Shown: positions 9,043 through 18,072, counted from the first letter of the stretch. The stretch: DNA of 64,000 nucleotides from Pontibacter rufus (GCF_015694705.1 NZ_JADQDR010000004.1:248001-312000); one strand, 5' to 3'. Program-made: numbers and translations. The notes: generated by a model from the sequence alone, not told the origin.

Positions 9043-9744
9043 CTACAAAATCTCCATCAGCTGGCTCAGGCAATGGATCTCATATGTGGGTTTGGGTCGC
9101 AGCTTCGCCTTTATTTTATCCGGGTTAAAGTATACCTGATCGATACCGCTGGCCCGCGCGCCTTCAATATCGCATTCCAGGTTGTCGCCAATCATCAGGC
9201 ACTCTGCTGGCTTCACGTTAATGCGCTCCAGCACATAACTGAAAAGGCGCTTATCAGGCTTCTTATACCCACAGCACTCCGACGTGATCACCTCCTGAAA
9301 ATAGCTGTTCAGGTTAGAGCCTGTTATTTTCATATACTGCATATCTTTAAAGCCATTTGTTACAATGTGCAGGCCATACTTAGGCTGCAGGTAAGCCAGC
9401 ACCTCGTGTGCGAAAGGAAAAACAGCCGTTTTGGTAGAACACAGGTCGGTATAGGCCCTGCTTATTTCTTTGGGTACCTCGTGGTGCTGCAGCCCGAGGC
9501 CCATCAGGGTTTTATAAAAGCGGGTGTCGCGCAGCTCTTTCTGGTCTATTTTACCCCTGTGGTAGAGGTCCCACAGGCGCTTGTTCACAAATTTATACTT
9601 CCGGTAAAACGAGTCGCTGTCGAATTTTTCATGCCTGCCCAGATCAAACTGATCGTATAAAGCATAGAGGGTTTCTTCGGAGTTTTTCTCAAAATCCCAG
9701 AGGGTGTGGTCGAGATCGAAGAGGATATGAGAATATGTTTTCAT
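9043..9744 (-). CDS. HAD-superfamily phosphatase, YjjG-like nucleotidase
   Basis: A 233-residue haloacid dehalogenase hydrolase with motif I FDLDHT (nucleophile Asp10, Asp12), motif II TNG (129-131), the motif III lysine in KKPD (161-164) and motif IV GDNLECD (186-192). The order and spacing, with a helical cap between motifs I and II, fit the YjjG group that dephosphorylates non-canonical pyrimidine nucleotides and so cleans the nucleotide pool. The substrate is inferred. It follows the chitinase-like gene's upstream region on the same strand with a gap of about 160 bases, and is probably transcribed alone. Confidence 0.85.
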   Translation of the reverse strand: MKTYSHILFDLDHTLWDFEKNSEETLYALYDQFDLGRHEKFDSDSFYRKYKFVNKRLWDLYHRGKIDQKELRDTRFYKTLMGLGLQHHEVPKEISRAYTDLCSTKTAVFPFAHEVLAYLQPKYGLHIVTNGFKDMQYMKITGSNLNSYFQEVITSECCGYKKPDKRLFSYVLERINVKPAECLMIGDNLECDIEGARASGIDQVYFNPDKIKAKLRPKPTYEIHCLSQLMEIL

Positions 9745-9764
9745 GTATGAAGTCGTAAAATAAG

Positions 9765-9804
9765 CTGCCCGCCGATACAGAATGATGCTTTGCTTAGCGG
9801 GCAG
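9765..9804. repeat. Short hairpin upstream of the HAD gene
   Basis: Arms CTGCCCGC (9765-9772) and GCGGGCAG (9797-9804) are perfect complements around a 24-base loop. It sits 20 bases upstream of the HAD start codon on the minus strand. It could be a leader structure of that gene or a small dispersed repeat; no second copy was noticed in the window. Confidence 0.3.
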
Positions 9805-9936
9805 GCACAGGTATTAAGTATAAAAATGATTTATGCCCGCCGTTCTTTTGCTCTGTTATTTCACCATTTAACACCTGCGCATTTATACTTGAAAGTATAT
9901 TTTGGGAGTTATTAAACAATGCTGCCCGGCAAAGGT

Positions 9937-10326
9937 CTAAGAAGCAGTCCAGCGATGGGTCTGTTGCAGTTTATTGGCAGCCAGTTCGCGGTTCGAAAAC
10001 AGAATACGGTACGTTTCGGCGTCCTGCAGCAACAGCGCATCACGTTCCATGTACCTGAAAATCTGTGTCAGCAGGTCGGCGGGCTCCTCTTTTAAGCTAT
10101 AGTATACCCACTGGTCGAGCTTGCGCGAGGTAACCAGGCCGGTATTGCGCAGGTAGCCGAGGTGGCGCGAGGTTTTGGTTTGTGTAAAGTTCAGCACCTG
10201 CTCCAGATCTGTGATGCACATCTCTTTGTTGCGCAGAATCAGGTGCAGGATACGGATACGGGACTGGTCGGACAAGGCTTTAAAAACCTGCTCGCCATAA
10301 GGAAGACTAAAATGTTTGAGCCTCAT
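9937..10326 (-). CDS. ArsR-family winged-helix transcriptional regulator
   Basis: A 129-residue DNA-binding protein with a winged helix at about residues 10-90: FKALSDQSRIRILHLIL (helices 1-2), TDLEQVLNFTQTKTSRHLGYL (recognition helix) and a beta-hairpin wing around TSRKLDQWVYYSL. Only one cysteine lies in the position of the ArsR metal site (EMC, not ELCVCDL), so arsenic sensing through the classical three-cysteine site is unlikely and the signal is unknown. It is divergent from the secreted-protein gene at 10401, with 74 bases between the start codons; control of that gene or of itself is plausible. Confidence 0.85.
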   Translation of the reverse strand: MRLKHFSLPYGEQVFKALSDQSRIRILHLILRNKEMCITDLEQVLNFTQTKTSRHLGYLRNTGLVTSRKLDQWVYYSLKEEPADLLTQIFRYMERDALLLQDAETYRILFSNRELAANKLQQTHRWTAS

Positions 10327-10400
10327 AAGTTAGGGTGCAGCTTAAACAAAATTAGGCAAAAGCTGCTATTATAAAAGAATAAATCATATTATTGTATTAC

Positions 10401-11072
10401 ATGAATGTTATTTCCCAACCTCATACTTCTTTTTCCGGGCGATGGCCGTGGCTCTTTTTACCTGTTCTAACCCTGTTGCTGTTGCTGACGGGGCCGCAAC
10501 AGGCCGTGGCCCAGGGACAGCAGCGGGTCGTGCAGCTATCGGGCTTTGTGGCTGTAGGCGACAGCCTGTATGGGGTGGCGGGCGTAAGCGTGTACGTGCC
10601 CAAAACTAACCGCGGCACACAAACCAACGAGTATGGCTTCTTTTCGGTGCCGGTGTTGAGCGGCGACAGCGTAGTGTTCAACGCGTTGGGCTACAAAAAA
10701 CAGTACCTCATCATCCCTAAAAACTACAGCAGCGGGAGCTATTCCATTATTATGCAGATGCAGGAAGACCCGACTGAGCTGCCTACCGTAGATGTATTTC
10801 CGTGGCCGACAGAGCGTGATTTCAGGCAAGCAATTGCCAACGTAAAGCTGCCGGACGAAGGACGCGCCATCGCCACGCGCAACCTCGACCCCGAACTCCT
10901 GGAAGAGCTTTTCAAGAGCACCCCCATGGACGGAGCCGGCAATTTCCGGTTCTGGAACCAGCAGCAGATACAGCAGCAGCAAAACCGCCACATGATACCC
11001 ACTATCAGCCCTTTTGCTGTGCCGGCCCTCATCAAAGCCCTTATCAACGGCGATTATAAGAACAACAAGTAA
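10401..11072 (+). CDS. Secreted protein with carboxypeptidase-regulatory-like domain
   Basis: A 223-residue protein. The ATG at 10401 is preferred over a TTG at 10392. A signal peptide runs to about QQAVAQ, followed by a beta-sandwich domain of the CarbopepD_reg type: a VQLSGFVAVGDS start, GVSVYVPKTNRGTQTNEYGFFSVPV, and a final LGYKKQYLIIP strand. The C-terminal part is Gln/Asn-rich (QQQIQQQQNR) and unassigned. In Bacteroidota this domain often sits at the front of outer-membrane receptors, but here there is no barrel, so the protein is probably periplasmic. Function is unknown. It is divergent from the ArsR regulator. Confidence 0.75.
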   Translation: MNVISQPHTSFSGRWPWLFLPVLTLLLLLTGPQQAVAQGQQRVVQLSGFVAVGDSLYGVAGVSVYVPKTNRGTQTNEYGFFSVPVLSGDSVVFNALGYKKQYLIIPKNYSSGSYSIIMQMQEDPTELPTVDVFPWPTERDFRQAIANVKLPDEGRAIATRNLDPELLEELFKSTPMDGAGNFRFWNQQQIQQQQNRHMIPTISPFAVPALIKALINGDYKNNK

Positions 11073-11139
11073 TAGTTCTGCACCGGCAGGTTTAAGTATA
11101 AACCCGGGCATGATTATCTTTTGAGCTCTTTCCGGTATT

Positions 11140-11210
11140 CTGGCGCAAGCATCCGCTTCTCCAAGCTATTTTTGCTGACCTAACAAAGCACAGGCGTCCG
11201 CTTGCGCCAG
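11140..11210. repeat. Inverted repeat of the CTGGCGCAAGCGG family
   Basis: The left arm 11140-11156 and right arm 11194-11210 agree at about 14 of 17 positions around 37 bases. The same word recurs as a tight hairpin at 37712-37737, and the CTGGCGCAAG end recurs in the element at 56512-56742. This suggests a dispersed non-coding repeat. Confidence 0.5.
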
Positions 11211-11308
11211 GAACGACATTGCGCGAAAAGCCCGCCTGAAACGCCGTTGTCTCATTTCGCCCGCTATCAAAATAACCAACAAATGTATGTTTCGTTATTC
11301 GTAAGTAC

Positions 11309-11330
11309 TACCTTATGCGTACATAAGGTA
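11309..11330. promoter_or_regulatory. Palindrome upstream of the NDH-2 gene, candidate operator
   Basis: TACCTTATG (11309-11317), four bases, then CATAAGGTA (11322-11330): a perfect 9-bp inverted repeat, 65 bases before the start codon. The size and symmetry suit a dimeric regulator such as a redox or winged-helix repressor. There is no direct evidence of binding. Confidence 0.35.
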
Positions 11331-11395
11331 AGACAGGGCGCGAGCACTGATTTGCCTGCTACCTGCTGCTTTACAGGCCAAAAACAAACATACTT

Positions 11396-12742
11396 ATGCT
11401 TGAACCAGATAAACTTTCTCTTAATATACCAGACACCACCAAGCCACGTGTTGTGATTGTGGGCGGCGGCTTCGGCGGTATAAACCTGGCAAAAAAACTG
11501 AACGGCGAACGTTTCCAGGTCGTGATGTTCGACAGGCAGAATTATCATGGCTTCTGGCCGCTGCTGTACCAGGTGGCCACCGCCGGCCTCGAACCTGACG
11601 CCATTGCCGAACCGCTGCGCAAAATGTTTGGCAGCGATGAATACCAGGACTTCCACTTCCGGCTGGTGAAAGTAACCGGCGTTAACCCGGCCATCAAAAC
11701 AGTCTCGACCATCATCGGCGACTTGCCTTACGATTACCTGGTGATGGCCACCGGCACCAAGTCCAACTACTTTGGCAATGAGCAGATAAAGAAATACTCC
11801 TTCCCGCTGAAGCAGATACCGCACGCACTGAACCTGCGGAGCCAGTTGTTGCAGGCTTTTGAGCAGGCCAACATGACCAATGATCCGGAGATCCGGCAGA
11901 GCCTGCTGAACATTGTGATTGTGGGCGGCGGACCTACAGGTGTAGAATTAGCCGGCGCCCTGGCCGAAATGCGGAAACATGTGCTCCCCGATGACTATTC
12001 GGGGCTGGACTTCAGCAAAATGAATATTTACCTGGTAGAAGGTATGGACCGCGTTCTACCACCTATGTCGCCGGAGGCAAGCGCGAAAACGTACAAATAC
12101 CTTATGGAACTGGGCGTCGTTGTGAAGCTAAATACATTGGTAGAGGCTTACGACGGTGAAACAGCTGTACTTAAAGGAGGAGAGCAGATCAAAACCAACA
12201 CACTGGTTTGGGCCGCCGGCGTATCGGGCGCATTAATCGACGGGCTTCCGCCGGAAGCAGTGGAAAGGGGCCGGGTGCTGGTAGATGAGTATAACCAGGT
12301 GATCGGCTTGCCCGGCGTTTTTGCCCTGGGTGATATTGCCCTGATGAAAACAGAGAAGTACCCGAAAGGGCACCCCATGGTGGCACAACCTGCCATACAA
12401 CAGGGCCAGTTGCTGGCCAAAAACCTGAAACGGATGCTGCGCAACGAGCGGCTGGAGCCATTTGAATACAATGATAAAGGCTCATTAGCGATCATAGGCC
12501 GCAACCGCGCCGTGGCAGACCTGCCAAAGAACATTCATCTAAGCGGCTTTTTAGCCTGGGCTACCTGGTTGTTTGTGCATGTGATGGCGCTGGTGGGTTT
12601 CCGCAACAAACTGGTAGTGCTTAGCAACTGGGTTTACAAATTCTTTACCTATGAGAGCGGCACACGCCTTATTATCCGGCCTTTTGTGCGCAAGGGCGAC
12701 CGTGTGAAACAGGAGTTCCTGAACAAGTATAACTCAGATTGA
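11396..12742 (+). CDS. ndh: Type II NADH:quinone oxidoreductase (NDH-2)
   Basis: A single-subunit flavoprotein that passes electrons from NADH to the quinone pool without pumping protons, at the inner face of the membrane. It has 448 residues with two dinucleotide folds: VVIVGGGFGGINL (FAD, Gly cluster 23-28) and NIVIVGGGPTGVELAG (NADH, 177-187). The C-terminal FLAWATWLFVHVMALVGF stretch and the following amphipathic region are the membrane anchor seen in NDH-2. It complements the proton-pumping complex I encoded at 29-44 kb, the usual pairing for adjusting NADH reoxidation. Substrate preference (NADH versus NADPH) cannot be told from sequence by eye. Confidence 0.88.
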   Translation: MLEPDKLSLNIPDTTKPRVVIVGGGFGGINLAKKLNGERFQVVMFDRQNYHGFWPLLYQVATAGLEPDAIAEPLRKMFGSDEYQDFHFRLVKVTGVNPAIKTVSTIIGDLPYDYLVMATGTKSNYFGNEQIKKYSFPLKQIPHALNLRSQLLQAFEQANMTNDPEIRQSLLNIVIVGGGPTGVELAGALAEMRKHVLPDDYSGLDFSKMNIYLVEGMDRVLPPMSPEASAKTYKYLMELGVVVKLNTLVEAYDGETAVLKGGEQIKTNTLVWAAGVSGALIDGLPPEAVERGRVLVDEYNQVIGLPGVFALGDIALMKTEKYPKGHPMVAQPAIQQGQLLAKNLKRMLRNERLEPFEYNDKGSLAIIGRNRAVADLPKNIHLSGFLAWATWLFVHVMALVGFRNKLVVLSNWVYKFFTYESGTRLIIRPFVRKGDRVKQEFLNKYNSD

Positions 12743-12827
12743 TGGTCGTTAACTGTTAAATTGCTAAACGGTTAAATTGTTGAGAATAGGTGGGCAGGGA
12801 AAATCGGTCGGCTGAACTATACTTCTT

Positions 12828-12903
12828 CCGCTGGTGCGAGCTTGCAGCTCGTACCTTCTCTTTGGTTACTTAAAAGGTACGAGCTGCAAGCTCGCACCAG
12901 CGG
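12828..12903. repeat. Inverted-repeat element, GAGCTTGCAGCTC family, copy 2
   Basis: Two 30-base arms (12828-12857 and 12874-12903) are exact reverse complements with a 16-base spacer. The arm core is the same as in the copy at 5726-5802, while spacer and flanks differ. Perfect arms suggest recent spread or strong selection on structure. It lies between convergent genes and could also fold as RNA from either side. Confidence 0.8.
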
Positions 12904-12943
12904 ATGGGTTGAACCAAGCAATTAGGTGACTGCCATAAACGAA

Positions 12944-12974
12944 AAAAGCCTTCGGACCACATCCGAAGGCTTTT
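12944..12974. terminator. Bidirectional terminator between NDH-2 and M1 peptidase genes
   Basis: A 13-bp perfect stem (12944-12956 with 12962-12974, loop CCACA), A-rich on the left and T-rich on the right, so it can work for both convergent genes. It is 19 bases downstream of the M1 peptidase stop. Confidence 0.75.
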
Positions 12975-12993
12975 GATTAAATAATGAGGCTAT

Positions 12994-15330
12994 TTACTCG
13001 CCTGTATTTGTCTCAGCACCATTGTTGCTGCGGGTAGTGGCGCGCTGCTTTTGCATCGGGTTAGGCTGCTGCTCACGGCCCTGCTTGTACAACTCGAAGC
13101 GGGAAGGAGCCATACGGCGCGGATAGGCATTGTTCGACAAATCCGTATCTGCGGTTTGCAGGTAAGGGTCTAATTCGAAGCTGGCCACCGGCTTCTCTGT
13201 TACAAACACTTTCGTGATCTCGTTGTTGTTGTGGCGCCAGATCTCGGCGGGGATGTTCACCACTTCTTCGGAGCCATCTTCGTACTGCATCCGCACTATC
13301 AATGGCATTACCAATCCACCCAGGTTTTTGAAGCCCACCTCGTAGAAATTCAGGCCGGAATCCAGTGCTTTCTTCTGCTCTGGCGTCAGGTCTTTCAGAA
13401 ACGTCTGGTAGGTGGCTTTGTCAGTTGCGGTGGTGGCCAGCGGGTCGTAGCTGTTGTAAAAGTCTTTCAACTCCGGCTTCAGTTCTACCAGTGTTTTAGG
13501 TATGTCCTGCAGGTTGCGCTGCTGCGACAGCGTTTGCGGCGCTTTGTTCTGCTGCTCACGCTTCTGGGCATTTACAAATTCCGGATCCTGGGCATCAATC
13601 GTAAACCACTTCACGTTGTCAATGGCCAGATCAGTGTGATCGGTGGTATAAAACCAGCCTCTCCAGAACCAGTCCAGATCCACGCCCGAAGCATCTTCCA
13701 TGGTGCGGAAGAAATCAGCGGGCATCGGGTGTTTAAAAGCCCAGCGGTTGGCATACTCCTTAAAGGCATAATCAAACAGTTCGCGGCCCATAATAGTCTC
13801 GCGCAGGATGTTGAGGCCGGTAGCAGGCTTGCCATAAGCGTTGTTGCCAAACTGGAGTATGGATTCTGAGTTGGTCATGATCGGCACCATCGTGCTCTTG
13901 TCGCCGCTCATGTAGGTAACAATCTTGGCAGGTTCGCCGCGGCCGGATGGGTAGTTACGCTCCCACTCCTGCTCTGCCAGATACTGCATAAATGTGTTCA
14001 GGCCTTCGTCCATCCACGTCCACTGGCGCTCATCGGAGTTCACAATCATCGGGAAGAAGTTGTGACCCACCTCATGTATAACCACTGAAATCAAGCCATA
14101 CTTGGTACGGTCAGAGTAGGTGCCGTCTGCCTCTGGGCGGTAACCGTTGAAGCTGATCATCGGGTACTCCATGCCACCCACCGGGCCGTGCACCGAAATC
14201 GCTACCGGATACGGATAATCTATGGTGCGCTTGGAATAGTTGCGCAGGGTATGGCCAACCGCCTGCGTAGAATACTGTCCCCACAGCGGGTTAGCTTCCT
14301 TCGGGTAGTACGACATCGCCAATACATGCTTGCCGCCGATGTTTACGTTCATGGCATCCCAGATAAACTTGCGGGAGCTGGCCCAGGCAAAATCGCGCAC
14401 ATTTTTAGCGGCGAACACCCAGGTTTTTGTATCTTTTGCGTGATTCTTTTCTGCTTTGGTTGCTTCTTCCTGCGTTACCACCAGCACGGGTTTGTCGCTT
14501 TTGGCAGCATCGGCCCAACGTTTCTGCTGCGTGGAGGTCAGCACCTGGCTGGCGTTCTGTAACTCACCGGTTCCGGCCACCACATGGTCAGCAGGCACCG
14601 TGATGCTTACTTTGTAATCGCCAAACGGGAGGGCAAACTCACCACTGCCCAGAAACTGCTTGTGCTGCCAGCCGTTCACGTCGTCGTACACAGCCATGCG
14701 CGGAAACCACTGTGCCATCTCATACAGGTAGTTGCCGTCCTCCGGAAAAAACTCGTAGCCGGAGCGGCCGCCCAGTGTTTTCTGGTTGTTGATGTTATGG
14801 TGCCAGTCTACGCTGAACGTATAACTCTGCCCGTGCTTGAGCGGCGCAGGCAAATCCACGCGCATCATGGTGTTGTTGATGGTATACTTCAGGGGCTTGC
14901 CGCTGCGATCTTTCACCGACTCAATTTTAAAGCCGCCGTCAAATGCCTCGCGCGTCATATACTCCACCGCCTGCAGCGACATTTTATCTTTCAACTCGCC
15001 TGTTTTTGTCAGGTTACTCATCGAGTTGGGTTCAAAAATATTCTGGTCGAGCTGCACCCACAGGTAAGTGAGCGGGTCGGGGGAGTTGTTGGTATAATTG
15101 ATGGTTTCGGAGCCTTTGATGGACTGTTCCGCGTCGTTTAGCGCTACTTTAATGTTGTAGTCGGCGCGCTGCTGCCAGTATTCGTGGCCGGGAGCGCCCG
15201 AGGCGGCACGGTAGTTATTAGGCGTTGGCAGTTCCTGCCCCAGTTGGGCAAACTTGGTGTCCTGCGCCTGTGCGGCGAGAGGGCCTGCAATAAGCCCGGC
15301 AAGCGCCAAACCTGCAAAAAGGTTTTTCAT
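12994..15330 (-). CDS. M1-family zinc aminopeptidase, secreted
   Basis: A 778-residue protein with a signal peptide cut after about QAQ (residue 23). Zinc motif HEVGHN begins at 419, the third ligand is Glu442 in WMDEGLNT, and the substrate-binding motif is GGMEYP (385-390), a variant of the usual GxMEN. The exopeptidase motif and secretion point to trimming of peptides in the periplasm or outside. The C-terminal tail is Gln/Asn/Arg-rich and may be disordered. It probably stands alone, ending at a shared terminator. Confidence 0.9.
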   Translation of the reverse strand: MKNLFAGLALAGLIAGPLAAQAQDTKFAQLGQELPTPNNYRAASGAPGHEYWQQRADYNIKVALNDAEQSIKGSETINYTNNSPDPLTYLWVQLDQNIFEPNSMSNLTKTGELKDKMSLQAVEYMTREAFDGGFKIESVKDRSGKPLKYTINNTMMRVDLPAPLKHGQSYTFSVDWHHNINNQKTLGGRSGYEFFPEDGNYLYEMAQWFPRMAVYDDVNGWQHKQFLGSGEFALPFGDYKVSITVPADHVVAGTGELQNASQVLTSTQQKRWADAAKSDKPVLVVTQEEATKAEKNHAKDTKTWVFAAKNVRDFAWASSRKFIWDAMNVNIGGKHVLAMSYYPKEANPLWGQYSTQAVGHTLRNYSKRTIDYPYPVAISVHGPVGGMEYPMISFNGYRPEADGTYSDRTKYGLISVVIHEVGHNFFPMIVNSDERQWTWMDEGLNTFMQYLAEQEWERNYPSGRGEPAKIVTYMSGDKSTMVPIMTNSESILQFGNNAYGKPATGLNILRETIMGRELFDYAFKEYANRWAFKHPMPADFFRTMEDASGVDLDWFWRGWFYTTDHTDLAIDNVKWFTIDAQDPEFVNAQKREQQNKAPQTLSQQRNLQDIPKTLVELKPELKDFYNSYDPLATTATDKATYQTFLKDLTPEQKKALDSGLNFYEVGFKNLGGLVMPLIVRMQYEDGSEEVVNIPAEIWRHNNNEITKVFVTEKPVASFELDPYLQTADTDLSNNAYPRRMAPSRFELYKQGREQQPNPMQKQRATTRSNNGAETNTGE

Positions 15331-15510
15331 TGAATTAAGGTTAGGTATGATAGTTTAGCTTGATAGGTAAGTTATAAAGCCGGTGACAATTTATACTTCA
15401 GATTCTCCGGATCAGCAATATAATCCATTTTATATCAATATTTTATACTTTAAAGTTCCCTGTTTAAAATACGGATACCTGCGTCCACGACTTTAAATAG
15501 TGTTTGAACG

Positions 15511-16104
15511 CTAAAAGATACTGGTTTCCATCATCAAAATCAAGGAGATGCCTGCGGCCGCACTGGAGATAACCAGAATCCAGTCCCGCTTTTTGGCGCG
15601 GAACAGTTGCATTACCAGGAAGCCGAGTATCAGCAGGATGAGTACAATCAGCATCTGCCCCAGCTCGATGCCCACGTTAAAGGCCAGCAGTTGCAGCCAG
15701 GTATCGGAGCTGCGCCCGAGCAGCGATTTAAGATAATTAGAAAAACCCATACCATGTATCAGGCCAAAAAGTATGGCCATCAGGTTGTGCAGCGACAGAA
15801 TGGTGGGCTGTTTGGCGGCAGCGCCCTGCAGCTTAAAAAAGTTGGTGATGCAGGTGAGAAATATCGTTACCGGAATCAGAAACTCGATGAGCGCCGTATC
15901 GAAACGGATAATATTGAACGTAGACAGCGCCAGCGTAATAGAATGGCCGATGGTAAAGCTGGTAACCAGCGCAATAACTTTGCGCCAGTCGCTTAAAGTA
16001 TAAATAGCGCTCAGGGCCAGCAAAAACAGCATGTGATCGTAGGCGCCCAAGTTAAAAATATGATAAAAACCCAGCTGCAGGTAAGTATAAAATACGGATG
16101 ACAC
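15511..16104 (-). CDS. HupE/UreJ-family membrane protein
   Basis: A 197-residue polytopic protein with about six hydrophobic segments. Histidines sit in and beside the segments in family-typical places: FYHIFNLGAYDHMLFLLAL near the N-terminus, SFTIGHSITLAL, and FGLIHGMGFSNYL. HupE/UreJ proteins are secondary nickel or cobalt transporters in urease or hydrogenase clusters, but no such cluster is present here, so the substrate is open. Many Bacteroidota carry orphan copies. The intergenic stretch between it and the M1 gene is AT-rich with two TATACTT copies. Confidence 0.8.
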   Translation of the reverse strand: MSSVFYTYLQLGFYHIFNLGAYDHMLFLLALSAIYTLSDWRKVIALVTSFTIGHSITLALSTFNIIRFDTALIEFLIPVTIFLTCITNFFKLQGAAAKQPTILSLHNLMAILFGLIHGMGFSNYLKSLLGRSSDTWLQLLAFNVGIELGQMLIVLILLILGFLVMQLFRAKKRDWILVISSAAAGISLILMMETSIF

Positions 16105-16228
16105 AGGTTGATAGAGATAGTAAAGTATGAAGCAGGCAGCAAATTAAGGTGAAAACCACAGAGTTGCAATTACAGCCTGCGCCAGGTATAAGTAAATGGA
16201 CAGGTTAGCTCAAAGTAAACAGCTTTGT

Positions 16229-16290
16229 GTCATCCTTGAAGGATCTTGTAAGCGAAAAGCTGTCAACTCACAAGATCCTTTCAGGATGAC
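16229..16290. repeat. Inverted-repeat element, GTCATCCT..AGGATCTTGT family, copy 1
   Basis: Arms 16229-16249 and 16270-16290 match with two mismatches around 20 bases. The right arm recurs almost unchanged at 34315-34334. Both are intergenic. I recall words of this type as common intergenic repeats in Cytophagales; that is memory, not a search. Confidence 0.65.
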
Positions 16291-16432
16291 AAATCATGAT
16301 TAAAAGTAAATTTGCCTTTCCACTTACAAGTATAACTTGTGCTTGTGCGTTCATTTTTTAATACCTTTAAAGGATAATGTATCCCTGGCCGGCAGAAAAC
16401 GGTATTCGTACTGGTATAAATAATCTAACAAT

Positions 16433-17671
16433 ATGATAAAAAGAACCTACAAGTATACCTGCCGTTCGGCTAAAGTAGCAGCGATGGCATTAACAAGCCT
16501 GTCGCTGGTTTTTTCGGCCTGCAACTCTTCCGGCACCAAGGAAACCCCAGCAGATACCACCGCATCTGAAACAAAACCCGAAACAATGGAAGCATCTATG
16601 GTATATGTAGGCACTTATGCCGAAGCCGACAGCACAAGTATTTTCCTGTACCGCCTCGACCCGGAAAGCGGCAAACTGACGCGCCTGAACGCTTTTAAAG
16701 CCGGCGAAAATCCGTCCTTCCTAACGCTCGATGAACAGCGGCAGCATTTATATGCTGTAAACGAAACAGGCAATTACGAGGGCCAGAACAGCGGCGCGGT
16801 AAGCGCCTTCGCGGTAAATCCACAAAACGGCGATCTGTCTTTGCTGAACAGGGTAGCCTCTAAGGGTGGCGCACCCTGCCATATTTCTGTAGGCGGAGCA
16901 AATAAAAATGTGCTGGTGGCCAACTACATGGGTGGCAATGTGGCTTCTTTTCAGGTGCAGGAAAACGGCCAGCTAAGTGAGGCCGTGGACGTGGAGCAGC
17001 ATACGGGCACCGGGCCTAACAAAGAAAGGCAGGAAGCAGCGCACGCCCACTTCATCGCACCAGACCCAAACAACAAGTTTATACTTTCTGTGGATTTAGG
17101 AACCGACAACATAGTAGGTTATCGCCTGGATGCCGGTACCGGTGCCCTGACGCCCAACACGCCTGCTGTGGCTTTCGCGGCAAAGCCCGGATCGGGCCCG
17201 CGCCACCTCGCTTTCCACCCGAACGGCCGCTATGCCTACCTGATTCATGAGCTGAACTCTACCATGACGGCGCTTACGTATGATGCTGATAAAGGCACTT
17301 TTACCGAAATAGAAACCGTGCCGACCTTACCCGCCGATTTCAATGGCCAAAGCTACTGTGCAGAAGTAAAAGTATCGGCAGACGGCAAATTCCTGTACGG
17401 ATCTAACCGCGGACACAACAGCATCGTGGTGTACGCCATCGATCAGGATACAGGAAAACTCACCCAGGTACAATTTATGAACACCGGCGGCGACTGGCCC
17501 CGCGACTTCAACATCGATGAATCGGGAACCGTGCTGCTGGTGGCTAATGAGCGCTCCAATAACCTGGTTACCTTTAAAATCGACAAAGCCACCGGCAAAC
17601 TAACACCAACCGGCCAGGAAGTGGAGGTGCACAAGCCCGTATGCGTCCAGGTAGTACCGGCGTTTAAGTAA
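16433..17671 (+). CDS. Lactonase-family beta-propeller, lipoprotein
   Basis: A 412-residue protein. The signal ends in LVFSAC, with Cys30 as the predicted lipidation site, followed by an acidic, Thr-rich linker. The remainder is a seven-bladed propeller of the 6-phosphogluconolactonase (Pgl/YbhE) type: MVYVGTYAEADSTSIFLYRLDPESGKL at the start, GGAPCHISV, GSGPRHLAFHPNGRYAYLIHEL, and GDWPRDFNIDESG near the end. Export makes a role on cytosolic 6-phosphogluconolactone unlikely; a periplasmic sugar-lactone hydrolase is a better guess. The Dabb gene follows 42 bases later and may be co-transcribed. Confidence 0.82.
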   Translation: MIKRTYKYTCRSAKVAAMALTSLSLVFSACNSSGTKETPADTTASETKPETMEASMVYVGTYAEADSTSIFLYRLDPESGKLTRLNAFKAGENPSFLTLDEQRQHLYAVNETGNYEGQNSGAVSAFAVNPQNGDLSLLNRVASKGGAPCHISVGGANKNVLVANYMGGNVASFQVQENGQLSEAVDVEQHTGTGPNKERQEAAHAHFIAPDPNNKFILSVDLGTDNIVGYRLDAGTGALTPNTPAVAFAAKPGSGPRHLAFHPNGRYAYLIHELNSTMTALTYDADKGTFTEIETVPTLPADFNGQSYCAEVKVSADGKFLYGSNRGHNSIVVYAIDQDTGKLTQVQFMNTGGDWPRDFNIDESGTVLLVANERSNNLVTFKIDKATGKLTPTGQEVEVHKPVCVQVVPAFK

Positions 17672-17713
17672 TAGACAGTTTATCCTTATCTTGCTAAAAT
17701 AAATCTCAAAAAC

Positions 17714-18016
17714 ATGTTTGTACACCACGTTTTCTTTTGGTTAAATAACCCGGATGCAACAGCGGAAAGATCAAAGCTGCTGGAAGGCCTGAAGCAGTTG
17801 AAAGCTATTGAAAGTATACATACAGTGCACATCGGCGTGCCCGCCAGCACCGACAGACCCGTGATTGAAAAGGGATACGATTTCTCGCTGTTGCTCGTCT
17901 TTAACGACATGGAGGCGCATGACACCTATCAGGTGCATCCTGTGCATAAGCAGTTTGTAGAAACTTGCGCTCAGCTCTGGTCTAAAGTGCTTATTTATGA
18001 TGCGGTAGACGCTTAG
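17714..18016 (+). CDS. Dabb (stress-responsive alpha/beta barrel) family protein
   Basis: A 100-residue single-domain protein that starts MFVHHVFFWL and keeps the family pattern: early HHVFFWLNN, a middle VHIGVPASTDRPVIEKGYDFSLLLVFNDMEAHDTYQVHPVHKQFV block and a closing aromatic/acidic tail. These ferredoxin-like folds form dimers; some members are small hydrolases or cyclases, most have no known reaction. It follows the lactonase gene closely and is ended by a hairpin terminator, so the two may form a unit. Confidence 0.85.
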   Translation: MFVHHVFFWLNNPDATAERSKLLEGLKQLKAIESIHTVHIGVPASTDRPVIEKGYDFSLLLVFNDMEAHDTYQVHPVHKQFVETCAQLWSKVLIYDAVDA

Positions 18017-18072
18017 GATAGATTTGGCCCTGCCTGCTGCTCTCCGGCCGGTTTGCCAGGGAGCTTTAGAAG

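Larger units (their letters stand above)
11073..11395. other. Intergenic region with a dispersed repeat and a palindrome
   Basis: No gene is seen. It holds inverted copies of CTGGCGCAAGC (11140-11156 and 11194-11210) and a 9-bp perfect palindrome (11309-11330) upstream of the NDH-2 gene. Confidence 0.55.

Noticed and set aside
5730..12900. CRISPR-like arrangement of the GAGCTTGCAGCTC repeats
   Set aside because: Only two widely separated copies with inverted arms, no regular spacers and no cas genes.
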